Shown here: positions 36,165 through 44,314 of the stretch, piece after piece
How positions within the stretch are numbered: position 1 is the first letter of the stretch
Layout of the letters: the number at the start of each line of letters is the position of its first letter
Assembly: GCA_963701205.1 (NCBI GenBank)
Contig: OY969575.1
Location: 744,001 to 808,000 of the forward strand
Length of the DNA: 64,000 nucleotides
Source of the DNA: JALZKA01 sp963701205
GTDB taxonomy: Bacteria > Actinomycetota > Thermoleophilia > Solirubrobacterales > 70-9
Direction: 5' to 3'
The notes under the pieces: model-generated
What the model saw: the letters and a program-made list of their open reading frames with translations, nothing else
Databases searched by the model: none
Told to the model about the DNA's origin: nothing
Made by a program: the position numbers and the translations under genes

Positions 36165-37541
36165 TCACGCCGGCGGCGCTGGTTTGCCCTCCTCGTAGAG
36201 CCACTCCTCGAAGCGTGGCGGCGACTCGCCGGCCACCTCCGTGACGAGCGCGATCAGATCGTCGGTATTCACGTTTTGGCCCGCGTTTTCAGTCGCCCAC
36301 CGCTCGAGCACGTCCTCGAAGTCCGCATCGCCGATCCCCTGGCGCAGAACCTCCAGCGCCATCGCTCCACGGTCGTAGACGGAGGCGTCGAAGAGCTCCT
36401 CTGGCCCGGGCAGGCCGGCAGGAGGGTACTTCCAGAAGTCGCTCTCAGGCTCCCGGTTGTACAGCTGATTGAACTTCGCTTCGGTACTCCTGCCACCAGC
36501 CCGCTCCTCGCACAGCCACTCCATGTAGGTGGCGAAACCCTCGTTTAGCCAAATCTCATCCCAGGCGGCAAGCGAGACGGAATCGCCGAACCATTGATGC
36601 GAGATCTCGTGGACCACGAGATCAAGTCCCGGCCCATGTGGGTAATAGGGCCGTGTCTGGGCCTCCAGCGAAAAGCCGAGCGACGATGGATCAACGATTC
36701 CACCCGTCTGTGAGAACGGGTAGGGACCGGCGACGCCCGCCAGGCATCTGTGGGCCCTGCGGGTACGCCGGTAGAGCCGGCGTTCGGTGCGCGGAGATAG
36801 CCGCGCGTCGATCGCCGCTAGGTAGTTCGTACCGCGGATCGTACGGCGGTCGATCCGAAACCGCCCAATCGCGACAACCGCCAAGTAACTCGCCATCGGC
36901 TCGGCCTGCCGCCAGATCGTCGTCAGCGTTCGCCTGGTCCTGGCTCGCCGCGCCAGCCTGCCGTTAGCGACGCCCGTGAGTCGCCGCGGAGTTGTCAGCC
37001 GGATCACGAAGCTGGCCTTGTCCGTCGGATGGTCGTTGACGGCAAGCCACGATGTGGTGCCCAGGGGTTCCGAGACGGCCACAGCGCCGTCCGCGGTCTG
37101 CGTCCACCCCTCCCGGGATCCGTCGGGGTCGGTCACCTGATGGGGCCTGCCCGCGAAGACGATGCGGACCTTGAACCCAGAACCATTGTCGATTCCCGAC
37201 GACGGTGTAATCGTCAGCTCCGGTCCGTGGCGGGCAAACCCTGCCAGGTCGCCGTCGAACCTGACCGCCTTGATCGGCGGTCCCCGGAAGTCGAGGTTGA
37301 ACGCGGACAGGTCGGCGGTTGCGACAGCGTCGATCACCTCGACCACGCGAATCCGGCCGCTGGCGCGGTATCGCAGCGAGACGTCGTAGCGGTCAACCTG
37401 ATAGCCGCCGTTGCCCGCCTTCTTGAAGAAGGGATCGCCGACACCCGACGCTCCGGGCGCGTATACCCCGGCCGGAGCGCTCGTTGCAACGCCGAGCGCT
37501 AGGGCAATTCCAACCGTGGCGATCGTCGTTGGCCTACGCAT
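36165..37541 (-). CDS. Secreted M1-family metallopeptidase
   Basis: 458 residues with a signal peptide (IALALGVATSAPAG). The zinc-site motif is HEISHQWFGD with the third ligand in EIWLNEGFATYMEW, the M1 gluzincin pattern. M1 aminopeptidases often keep a GxMEN motif; here the corresponding region reads TGGIVDPSSLGFSLEAQ, so exopeptidase specificity may differ. The N-terminal beta domain is about 200 residues. It sits between phoU and ppx; no functional link to phosphate is apparent. Confidence 0.88.
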   Translation of the reverse strand: MRRPTTIATVGIALALGVATSAPAGVYAPGASGVGDPFFKKAGNGGYQVDRYDVSLRYRASGRIRVVEVIDAVATADLSAFNLDFRGPPIKAVRFDGDLAGFARHGPELTITPSSGIDNGSGFKVRIVFAGRPHQVTDPDGSREGWTQTADGAVAVSEPLGTTSWLAVNDHPTDKASFVIRLTTPRRLTGVANGRLARRARTRRTLTTIWRQAEPMASYLAVVAIGRFRIDRRTIRGTNYLAAIDARLSPRTERRLYRRTRRAHRCLAGVAGPYPFSQTGGIVDPSSLGFSLEAQTRPYYPHGPGLDLVVHEISHQWFGDSVSLAAWDEIWLNEGFATYMEWLCEERAGGRSTEAKFNQLYNREPESDFWKYPPAGLPGPEELFDASVYDRGAMALEVLRQGIGDADFEDVLERWATENAGQNVNTDDLIALVTEVAGESPPRFEEWLYEEGKPAPPA

Positions 37542-37593
37542 ACCCGTAAGGCGACGCTACCAAGCGCCGCCGTCGGGGTGGCGGCGAGAGGAA

Positions 37594-38304
37594 CTAGTGC
37601 GCCGGGGCCGAGAGCGAGGTGTCGTCGGGGTGAGAGGCATCCTCGAACTCCTGGAAGAGTCCGGTGACGACGTAGGCGACCTGCTCACCGATGTCCACCG
37701 CGTTATCTCCGATCCGCTCAAGCGCGCGCGCCGCCAGGATCATGGTCATGGCCCACTCGCGTCGATCGTGGTCATCTCCGATCTCGATCGCGATCTGGAA
37801 GCACTCCTTGTTCAGGTCGTCAACGACGTCGTCCTGGCGAACAAGGTCCCGCGCGAGTTCGACATTGCGGTCCCGGAAAGCCTGCTTTACCTGGGTCACG
37901 AGCGACCGAACGTGCTTGCCCATCGCCGCGATGTTGTTCTCCATCCGTTCGTCGGAAGGAGGCTGGCGGCCAACGAGCGGGACCATCTTGGCGATGTTCA
38001 CGCACTGATCACCCATCCGCTCGATGTTCTTCATCACGTAGAGCAGGGCGGAGATCAAGCGCAGGTCGCTGGCAACTGGCGCCTGGGTGGCGATCATGGT
38101 CAGCAGGCGCTGGTGCACCTCCAGATAGCGGCCGTCAAGCACGTCGTCCTCAAGCGCGACCAGTTGCGCCAACTCGGTATCGCGGTTCTGCACCGCCTCG
38201 ATGGCCCGGTCGAGCGCCTGCGCAACCAGGTCGAGCGCGTCAAGCGCCCGCTCCTCGAGGCCTGCCAGGTCCACTTGGTAGTGCGTACGTGCCACTTCCG
38301 GCAT
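37594..38304 (-). CDS. phoU: Phosphate-signalling protein PhoU
   Basis: 236 residues with the two repeated helical PhoU modules: RTHYQVDLAGLEERALDALD at the start and, in each half, IERMGDQCVNIAKMV and LERIGDNAVDIGEQVAYVV, the E/D-x-x-x-D motifs that bind metal. It regulates Pst transport and the PhoR/PhoB pathway. The last gene of the pst operon, directly abutting pstB with no gap. Confidence 0.95.
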   Translation of the reverse strand: MPEVARTHYQVDLAGLEERALDALDLVAQALDRAIEAVQNRDTELAQLVALEDDVLDGRYLEVHQRLLTMIATQAPVASDLRLISALLYVMKNIERMGDQCVNIAKMVPLVGRQPPSDERMENNIAAMGKHVRSLVTQVKQAFRDRNVELARDLVRQDDVVDDLNKECFQIAIEIGDDHDRREWAMTMILAARALERIGDNAVDIGEQVAYVVTGLFQEFEDASHPDDTSLSAPAH

Positions 38305-39192
38305 CTAGCCCACCTTCCCGGAGACGTAGTCCTCGGTCCGGCGATCCGCCGGGTTCGTGAAGATCTTGTCGGTTTGGTCGTACTCGATGACCCGTCCCCA
38401 GCGGTTCTTCTCCGTCGAGTCGAGTTCGACGATCAAAAATGCGGTCATGTCCGACACCCTGGCAGCCTGCTGCATGTTGTGGGTGACGATCACGAACGAG
38501 TAGCGGCTCTTTAGATCCAGCATCAGTTCCTCGATCTTGCCGGTCGAGATCGGGTCGAGGGCGGAACAGGGCTCGTCCATCAGGATCACGTCAGGCTCGA
38601 CCGCCATGCAGCGGGCAATGCAAAGCCGCTGCTGCTGACCGCCAGACATGCCGAACGCGTTGTCCGCGAGGCGGTCCTTGACCTCGTCCCAAAGGGCGGC
38701 GCTGCGCAGCGCCTCCTCGACGATTTGGTCCATGTCCCCCTTCGTTCCGAGGATGCGAGGACCAAACGCGATGTTGTCGTAGATCGACTTGGGAAACGGA
38801 TTCGGCTTTTGGAAGACCATTCCGATTCGCTTGCGAACCTCGACCGGATCGATCTTCGGGCCGTACAGGTTCTGGCCGTGATAGAGCACCTCGCCCGCCA
38901 CCTCGGCCGCAGGGATCAGATCATTCATGCGATTCAGACAGCGGATCAAGGTTGACTTGCCGCAGCCGGACGGACCGATCAGTGCCGTGATCTGGTTCTG
39001 CGCAATGTCCATGGTCACGTCAGACACCGCCAGGTTGCCGGAGTAACGGACGCTGACATCGTTCAGGTTGAAGATCGCGGGGTGCGTCTGGGGGCTGATC
39101 GGCGGCGCATCCGCCACCCCGCTAGAGCGATGAACTTCCGCCGCGGCTTCCTCCCGCTGAGTTCGCCCTGGGTCGGTCACTGAGGTTTCCAC
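38305..39192 (-). CDS. pstB: Phosphate ABC transporter ATPase PstB
   Basis: 295 residues. Walker A GPSGCGKSTLIRCLNRMND, signature MSGGQQQRLCIARCMAV, Walker B VILMDEPCSALDP and the switch VTHNMQQAARVSD are all present. An N-terminal extension of about 40 residues precedes the usual start of the domain. It energises high-affinity phosphate import. The gene is 10 bp from pstA. Confidence 0.97.
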   Translation of the reverse strand: METSVTDPGRTQREEAAAEVHRSSGVADAPPISPQTHPAIFNLNDVSVRYSGNLAVSDVTMDIAQNQITALIGPSGCGKSTLIRCLNRMNDLIPAAEVAGEVLYHGQNLYGPKIDPVEVRKRIGMVFQKPNPFPKSIYDNIAFGPRILGTKGDMDQIVEEALRSAALWDEVKDRLADNAFGMSGGQQQRLCIARCMAVEPDVILMDEPCSALDPISTGKIEELMLDLKSRYSFVIVTHNMQQAARVSDMTAFLIVELDSTEKNRWGRVIEYDQTDKIFTNPADRRTEDYVSGKVG

Positions 39193-39202
39193 TCTATTCC
39201 AC

Positions 39203-40123
39203 CTACCACTTCTGCTCGTATCGGTTTCGGAGCCAAATGGCCACCGCGTTCATCGCCAGCAAGATCACCATCAGGACGATGATCGCCGACGCAGCAAGCG
39301 CGTGGAACTCGGTCCGCGAGTCCGCCGTCCAGCCGAAGATCGTGATCGGCAGGGCTGAAAATTCACCATCCAGGATGCTGACGCTGGAACTGGTCAAGAA
39401 GGCCACCGCGCCGACGACGATCAGGGGCGCCGTCTCGCCGATCGCACGAGACAAAGCAAGGATCACACCGGTCGCAATGCCTGGAATTGACGCCGGCAGA
39501 ATCTGCTTCCAGATCGTCTGCCACTTCGTCGCGCCAAGGGCCATGGAACCCTCGCGAATGGACGACGGCACCGCTCGGAGCGCCTCGCGTCCCGTAACGA
39601 TCACCACGGGCAGCACCAGCAGGCCCAGGGTCAGGCCGCCGGCGAAGACGACGTTCCCGAGGCTGAGCGGTCCGCGGACCAGGAAGGCCAGGCCGAGCAC
39701 GCCGTAGACGATCGAGGGAACGGCTGCGAGATTTTGAATGTTGACTTCGATGAAGCGGTTAATCCAGCGATTGCTGTCGGCGTACTCCTCCAAATAGATC
39801 GCGCTTGCGACTCCGACCGGGATGATGAAGGCGGCGCACACTGCCATCAGATAGAGCGTGCCGTTGATCGCGGGACCGATGCCGGAGCTGGCCGGGTCGA
39901 TGCGTGACGGTGTGTCGGTCAGGAAGGTTCCGGTAAGGCCTCCCGCGCCATCGATCAAGATGTCGATCAGAAGGACGACCAGGGTCAGCAGTGCCAGGCC
40001 GAGCAGGAACATCAGGCTGCCGGCGAAGGCGACCTCCTTGATCTGGGTCGAACGGCTCCGAACGAACCCGGTGCCGGGCATTGGCACCGCAGCCGCATCA
40101 GCCGACGGGGGGGCAGGACTCAT
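39203..40123 (-). CDS. pstA: Phosphate ABC permease PstA
   Basis: 306 residues from ATG at 40123; the open frame continues further but is out-of-register shadow of pstC. About six membrane segments, with LTLVVLLIDILIDGAGGLTG near the start and the permease loop REGSMALGATKWQTIWKQIL. It overlaps pstC by four bases (ATGA), as usual for this pair. Confidence 0.94.
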   Translation of the reverse strand: MSPAPPSADAAAVPMPGTGFVRSRSTQIKEVAFAGSLMFLLGLALLTLVVLLIDILIDGAGGLTGTFLTDTPSRIDPASSGIGPAINGTLYLMAVCAAFIIPVGVASAIYLEEYADSNRWINRFIEVNIQNLAAVPSIVYGVLGLAFLVRGPLSLGNVVFAGGLTLGLLVLPVVIVTGREALRAVPSSIREGSMALGATKWQTIWKQILPASIPGIATGVILALSRAIGETAPLIVVGAVAFLTSSSVSILDGEFSALPITIFGWTADSRTEFHALAASAIIVLMVILLAMNAVAIWLRNRYEQKW

Positions 40124-41067
40124 TCGTACACCTGCCGATACTTCCGCACGAACCGAATCGCGATGACGTTCATCGCCAGCGTCAGGACGAAGAGGATCAG
40201 GCCACAGGCGAAGATCGACTCGTAGCCGATCGATCCGGACGGGTTGTCGCCGTCCGCCGCGGAACCCATGAAGGTGGTGATCGTGGCGAAGCCGTCGGTG
40301 GGGTTGATGCCGAAGTTGGGCTGCAAACCGGCGGCGAGCAAGACGATCATGGTCTCGCCCACCCCGCGCGAGATCCCGAGGACCACCGAAGCGACGATCC
40401 CGGAGATTGCGGCGGGGATAACGACCCGGGTTGCGACCTGCCGACGGGTCGAGCCGAGCCCGTACGCGCCCTCCCGGAGCCCCATCGGCACCGCGCGCAT
40501 CGCGTCTTCGGAGATCGACGCGATGGTGGGCACGATCATGATCCCCATGACGATGCCAGCCGACAGCGCGTTGAAGATGCTGACCTTGAAGCCGAGCCCC
40601 TGCAGGATCTCCGGCGTGACAAAGGTGAGCGCGAAGTAGCCGAAGACCACCGTCGGGACACCAACCAGAACCTCCAGAACCGGCTTGACGACCTTGCGAA
40701 CCCGCGGCGAGGCGTACTCGGCGAGATAGACCGCCGACCCGAGCCCGATCGGGACCGCGACGAGGACGGCGATTCCGGTAATCAGGAAGGTTCCGTTCAG
40801 AAGCTGCCAGATGCCGAATGTCGGATGCGCATCGAACAGCGGCCCCCACGAGTCGTCGGTAAAGAACTTGGTGCCGACCTCTTTGAAGAACGGGATCGAT
40901 TGGGTCAGCAGCGACACAAGGATCCCGATGGTCGTCAGCACCGAGACTGCGGCCGCCAAGAACAGCAGCGCACGAATTGCCTCCTCGCCCCAACGGCGGC
41001 GTCTGGCGCCGAGGGGGGGCCGTCCCCCCGGCGCCGGGCCGCCCGTGATCTGTTTGCCGGCTTCCAC
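40120..41067 (-). CDS. pstC: Phosphate ABC permease PstC
   Basis: 315 residues with six membrane segments. PstC features include FLITGIAVLVAVPIGLGSAV, YLAEYASPRVRKVVKPVLEV and the coupling loop REGAYGLGSTRRQVATRVVIP. A Pro/Gly/Arg-rich cytoplasmic N-terminus of about 25 residues precedes the first helix. It lies 34 bp behind pstS. Confidence 0.94.
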   Translation of the reverse strand: MEAGKQITGGPAPGGRPPLGARRRRWGEEAIRALLFLAAAVSVLTTIGILVSLLTQSIPFFKEVGTKFFTDDSWGPLFDAHPTFGIWQLLNGTFLITGIAVLVAVPIGLGSAVYLAEYASPRVRKVVKPVLEVLVGVPTVVFGYFALTFVTPEILQGLGFKVSIFNALSAGIVMGIMIVPTIASISEDAMRAVPMGLREGAYGLGSTRRQVATRVVIPAAISGIVASVVLGISRGVGETMIVLLAAGLQPNFGINPTDGFATITTFMGSAADGDNPSGSIGYESIFACGLILFVLTLAMNVIAIRFVRKYRQVYE

Positions 41068-41101
41068 CGTGTTTTGTGTCGGCGGTAGCCGGCGCGGCGA
41101 C

Positions 41102-42100
41102 CTAGCCGAGCGCTCCCTCGAAGGCGGCGCTCGTCTCGCTCGCCTGGGTCTCGTCCACGGGGACGATCAGAGCGGCCTCAGCAATCGCGGCCGCGTTATC
41201 GACCACGTACTGCATGAACCCTGCGACGCTCTCGTCGCGCAGCGCTTGGCTCGACGGGTACATGAACAGCGGCCGCGCAAGCGGCGCGTAATCGCCCGCC
41301 TGGATCGCCGCGGATGACGGTTCGATACACCCGTCACCCGCGTCAACGGCCACCAGGTTGAGCCGGTCGATGTTCTGCTCGTAGTACGAGAATCCGAAGT
41401 ACGCCAGACCCGCCTCGTCGCCGCCGACGCCGGTCACGAGCTGGTTGTCGTCCTCGGATGGCTGGTAATCGCTTCTGCTCCGGCCTTCCGCGCCGTTGAT
41501 CTCGTCGGTGAAGTAGTCGAACGTCCCCGAATCCGTGCCGGGTCCGTAAAGGCTGACGCTCACGTCGGGGAGCGGCTCGCCCGTCTCGGCATCGTCGCCG
41601 AGGTCGCTGTAGTTGTTGACTTTGTCGTCGGTCCAGAGCTGCGCGAGTTGATCCGTGGTCAGACACGAGATCTCAAGCGCCGGGTTGGTGACAACGGCGA
41701 TGCCGTCGTTGGCAACGGTGAGCTCGGTGTACTTGACGCCGTTCTTTGCGCAAACCGGAACCTCTTCCTTGGCGTCGATCGGTCGTGACGCGTCGGATAC
41801 CTCGATCTCGCCGGCGCAGAACTTCTCGAATCCGCCGCCGGTACCGCTGGCGCCGACCGAGATCCTCACGCCCGGATTCTCCTCATTGAACAGCTCAGCG
41901 GCTGCCTGGGCAAAGGGCTCAACCGTGCTCGAGCCGTCGATCGAAACCTTGCCGGACAATCCCGCAGCGCCGTCGGTGCCGCTCGAACTCGAGTTGCCGT
42001 CGCCGCAGGCTGTCAACGCAAATGCGACAACGCCACCCGACAGGGCGACGAGAAGGCGATTTCGTGTTTTCACGTTTCTTTGAATTCTATTTCTTTTCAT
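41102..42100 (-). CDS. pstS: Phosphate-binding lipoprotein PstS
   Basis: 332 residues. The lipobox is LTAC near residue 32. The phosphate site is recognised in VSIDGSSTVEPFAQAA and GASGTGGGFEKFCAGE, and in PGTDSGTFDYFTDEINGAE. The first ten codons are strikingly AT-rich (MKRNRIQRN) and lack a Shine-Dalgarno; the ATG lies in an 8-bp hairpin (42091-42110). GTG at 42073 would be an alternative start. It heads the pst operon, 81 bp behind the regulator, with a Pho box in the gap. Confidence 0.95.
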   Translation of the reverse strand: MKRNRIQRNVKTRNRLLVALSGGVVAFALTACGDGNSSSSGTDGAAGLSGKVSIDGSSTVEPFAQAAAELFNEENPGVRISVGASGTGGGFEKFCAGEIEVSDASRPIDAKEEVPVCAKNGVKYTELTVANDGIAVVTNPALEISCLTTDQLAQLWTDDKVNNYSDLGDDAETGEPLPDVSVSLYGPGTDSGTFDYFTDEINGAEGRSRSDYQPSEDDNQLVTGVGGDEAGLAYFGFSYYEQNIDRLNLVAVDAGDGCIEPSSAAIQAGDYAPLARPLFMYPSSQALRDESVAGFMQYVVDNAAAIAEAALIVPVDETQASETSAAFEGALG

Positions 42101-42110
42101 GTGAAAAGAA
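42091..42110 (-). promoter_or_regulatory. AT-rich hairpin around the pstS start codon
   Basis: TTCTTTTC (42091-42098) and GAAAAGAA (42103-42110) form a perfect 8-bp stem with a 4-nt loop. On the minus strand the ATG of pstS spans the end of the loop and the start of the stem. The surrounding bases are mostly A and T in a GC-rich region. Confidence 0.45.
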
Positions 42111-42157
42111 GGGTTCCAGCACTCGTGGGGCGTCTTGTTACAGACTCGGCACCAGGG

Positions 42158-42174
42158 TGTGAAGAAGCTGTGAA
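42158..42174 (-). promoter_or_regulatory. Candidate Pho box upstream of pstS
   Basis: On the minus strand two TTCACA words lie 11 bp apart (42174-42169 and 42163-42158), reading TTCACAGCTTC then TTCACACCC. Eleven-base direct repeats with a TTCAC core are the form of PhoP/PhoB operators in actinobacteria. The position, 58 bp upstream of pstS, fits activation. Confidence 0.65.
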
Positions 42175-42181
42175 ATCCCGG

Positions 42182-42976
42182 TTAGGTGACCGTGCGGGTC
42201 GCCTGGGCCGCCACCTGAGTCACGTCCGCGGTTACCTGAGCGGATGGAACGTCGCCCGAACCGGGGACGTCGGGCTCGGCCTCAAAGCGGTAGCCGACTC
42301 CGAAGTGGGTGTGGATGTAGGACCAGCCCGGCGAGTGCTTGGTGAGCTTCGAGCGCAGCTTGCGGATGAAGACGTCAACTGAGCGATCCCCGTGGGCCAT
42401 CGAGTAGCCCCAGACCCGTTGATAGATATCGTCGCGCTCGATCACCGTGCCCTCGGCATCGGCAAGGCAGGTCAGCAGCTCGAACTCGCGGCGGGTGAGT
42501 CCGATCGACGCCCCAGAGACGAAGGCCTGAAACTGATCGGGGCGGATCTCCAACTCGGCAGCCACGGTGGGGCCCTCGTCACCGCGTGGCCGGCTCCGGC
42601 GGCGGCGACGCACAACGGCCTCAACCCTGGCGATGACCTCCTCGGGGTGGCACGGCTTGCTGATCCAGTCGTCGGCGCCGATGCGCAGGCCCCGGACGCG
42701 TTGGGCGACGGTTGAGCCCTGGCTGACCACGAGCACCCCGAGCTCCGGAATCATCGAACAGACTCGCTCCAGGTAGTCCCAGCCAAGCACCCCAAGCGCC
42801 GAAGGATCGACGAGGAGCGCGTTCAGCTTCAGCGCAACGAGCTCGTCGGCGGGCGGCGGGCTCGAGAGCACGCGGTACTCCCATCCGGCGGCCTCAAGAC
42901 GTTTGGTGAGGACGCGGACGAACCCTGTGTCGGTATCGATGACGGCGAGCCGGACCGCGCCGGGCTGATTGCTCAT
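42182..42976 (-). CDS. PhoB/OmpR-family response regulator
   Basis: About 264 residues from ATG at 42976. The receiver is divergent: the acid pair reads VIDTDTGF, the phosphoacceptor Asp is in LLVDPSALGVLGWD, and the conserved Lys is in DDWISKPCHPEEV. The C-terminal winged helix is clear: IGLTRREFELLTCLADAEGT, DVFIRKLRSKLTKHSPGWSY and GVGYRFEAEP. A position directly upstream of pstS and a 11-bp repeat before its own gene point to a PhoB/RegX3-like role. No histidine kinase gene is adjacent. Confidence 0.88.
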   Translation of the reverse strand: MSNQPGAVRLAVIDTDTGFVRVLTKRLEAAGWEYRVLSSPPPADELVALKLNALLVDPSALGVLGWDYLERVCSMIPELGVLVVSQGSTVAQRVRGLRIGADDWISKPCHPEEVIARVEAVVRRRRRSRPRGDEGPTVAAELEIRPDQFQAFVSGASIGLTRREFELLTCLADAEGTVIERDDIYQRVWGYSMAHGDRSVDVFIRKLRSKLTKHSPGWSYIHTHFGVGYRFEAEPDVPGSGDVPSAQVTADVTQVAAQATRTVT

Positions 42977-43019
42977 CGTGCCCAAAGGGTAGAGCGCCGG
43001 GAGGCCAACCGGCCGGGGC

Positions 43020-43036
43020 TTCACAAAGGTTTCACA
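43020..43036. promoter_or_regulatory. Candidate Pho box upstream of the response regulator
   Basis: TTCACA at 43020-43025 and at 43031-43036 on the plus strand, spaced by 11 bp, the same word and spacing as the repeat before pstS. It lies 44-60 bp upstream of the regulator start, on the opposite strand, which fits autoregulation. Confidence 0.6.
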
Positions 43037-43086
43037 AGGCTGCGCGGTCGGACGAGCGGCGGTTTGCGACCGGTCCCTTTGTCGGC

Positions 43087-43929
43087 CTAGAAGGTGGCGC
43101 CCCGGACGCCGAGCGCAATCAGGATCAGAACACCGGCGCCAAGCAGCAGGCGATAGACGACGAACACGTTGTAGCTGCGACTTGCTACGAAGCGCAACAG
43201 GCCGGCGATCGCCAGGTATCCGGAAATCGCCGACGCGATGATTCCAACGATGATCGGGCCCGCGACGTCGGGTGGCAGGCCTTCGCGGATCGCCTCCGCG
43301 CCTTTGTAGGCCGCGGCACCGGCGGTTGCCGGCACGAGTAAAAGGAAGCTGAACCGCGCTGCCGCCTCGCGCGTGAGGCCGAGGAAGCGCGCGGCCGTAA
43401 TCGTGACTCCCGATCGGGACGTCCCAGGCGCCAGCGCCAATGCCTGCGCAAGGCCGACGTAGATCCCGTCCCTGGCGCGGATGGTGTCCGCTTCGCGGCG
43501 CTGCGGCAGACGGTCGGCGATCCCGAGTAGAAGCCCGAAGAAGATCAGCTGCAGTGCGATCATCCAGGGCTCGCCCAGCTCATCGTCGATGAAGTCATTT
43601 CCGAGGAGGCCGACGATCACTGCGGGAATCGTCGCCATGATCACGATCCAGGCAAGGCGCCCGTCGGGGTCTCCCATCGCACGCTGGGAGACGGTTCGCA
43701 CGAAGCCCTTGGTCATCGCCCAGAGGTCCCTGCGAAAGTAGAAGATGACGCCAATCAGCGTGCCGATGTGCAGGGCAACGTCAAAGGTCTTGTTGAACCC
43801 CGGGTTCTCGCGCAGGAACTCGTAATCCTGGAGCCAGGGAACGAGGACCAGGTGGCCCGATGAGGAGATCGGCAGGAACTCCGTCAGCCCCTGGACGATT
43901 CCCAGTAGTAGCGCTTCCAACCAGGACAT
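43087..43929 (-). CDS. uppP: Undecaprenyl-diphosphatase
   Basis: 280 residues, about eight membrane segments. The two catalytic-face motifs are LGIVQGLTEFLPISSSGHLV at the N-terminus and LALAPGTSRSGVTITAARFLG in the middle. It recycles undecaprenyl diphosphate in cell-wall synthesis, at the membrane; members give bacitracin resistance. It releases phosphate and is next to the Pho regulator, but this may be coincidental. Divergent from the small membrane-protein gene. Confidence 0.96.
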   Translation of the reverse strand: MSWLEALLLGIVQGLTEFLPISSSGHLVLVPWLQDYEFLRENPGFNKTFDVALHIGTLIGVIFYFRRDLWAMTKGFVRTVSQRAMGDPDGRLAWIVIMATIPAVIVGLLGNDFIDDELGEPWMIALQLIFFGLLLGIADRLPQRREADTIRARDGIYVGLAQALALAPGTSRSGVTITAARFLGLTREAAARFSFLLLVPATAGAAAYKGAEAIREGLPPDVAGPIIVGIIASAISGYLAIAGLLRFVASRSYNVFVVYRLLLGAGVLILIALGVRGATF

Positions 43930-43964
43930 CGAGGCGGGATCGTAGTCGGGTAGAGTTCGCGCTG

Positions 43965-44219
43965 ATGAACCGGATGCGACGCACTGCCATCCTCACCGGG
44001 GCCGGGCTCGTCTGCGTGCTGGCGCTGGCCCCGCTCGCCTTTGCCGCCGACGGTGAAGGCCTCTACGGTCGCACCAACGACAAGGTGATCACCTTCTTTT
44101 CGCTTGGCGTACTCGCTTTCTTTGCGATCTTTGTGACGGTCGCTTCGATCGTCCAGCACCGGCTTGAGACGCGCAAGGAGCGCGTTCGCCAGGACATCGA
44201 ACGCCTGCGCAAGCCGTAG
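43965..44219 (+). CDS. Small membrane protein of unknown function
   Basis: 84 residues from ATG at 43965. It has a cleavable or anchored first hydrophobic stretch (AILTGAGLVCVLALAPLAFA), a short outside part (ADGEGLYGRTNDK), a second membrane helix (VITFFSLGVLAFFAIFVTVA) and a charged cytoplasmic tail (RLETRKERVRQDIERLRKP). I do not recognise the family. The gene is divergent from uppP with 35 bp between starts. Confidence 0.7.
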   Translation: MNRMRRTAILTGAGLVCVLALAPLAFAADGEGLYGRTNDKVITFFSLGVLAFFAIFVTVASIVQHRLETRKERVRQDIERLRKP

Positions 44220-44314
44220 GGGCAACTCCGCCGGAATGCTCTGCTTCGCGTCCGCTTCCGCCGGGTCAGGTTGAGTTGCGGCGCGGCAGGTAAGCAAGGA
44301 TTTGGAGGACGGCG

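Noticed and set aside
40124..40993. N-terminal extension of the pstA frame.
   Set aside because: Reads the pstC gene out of frame, giving an Arg-rich sequence; the family start is ATG 40123.
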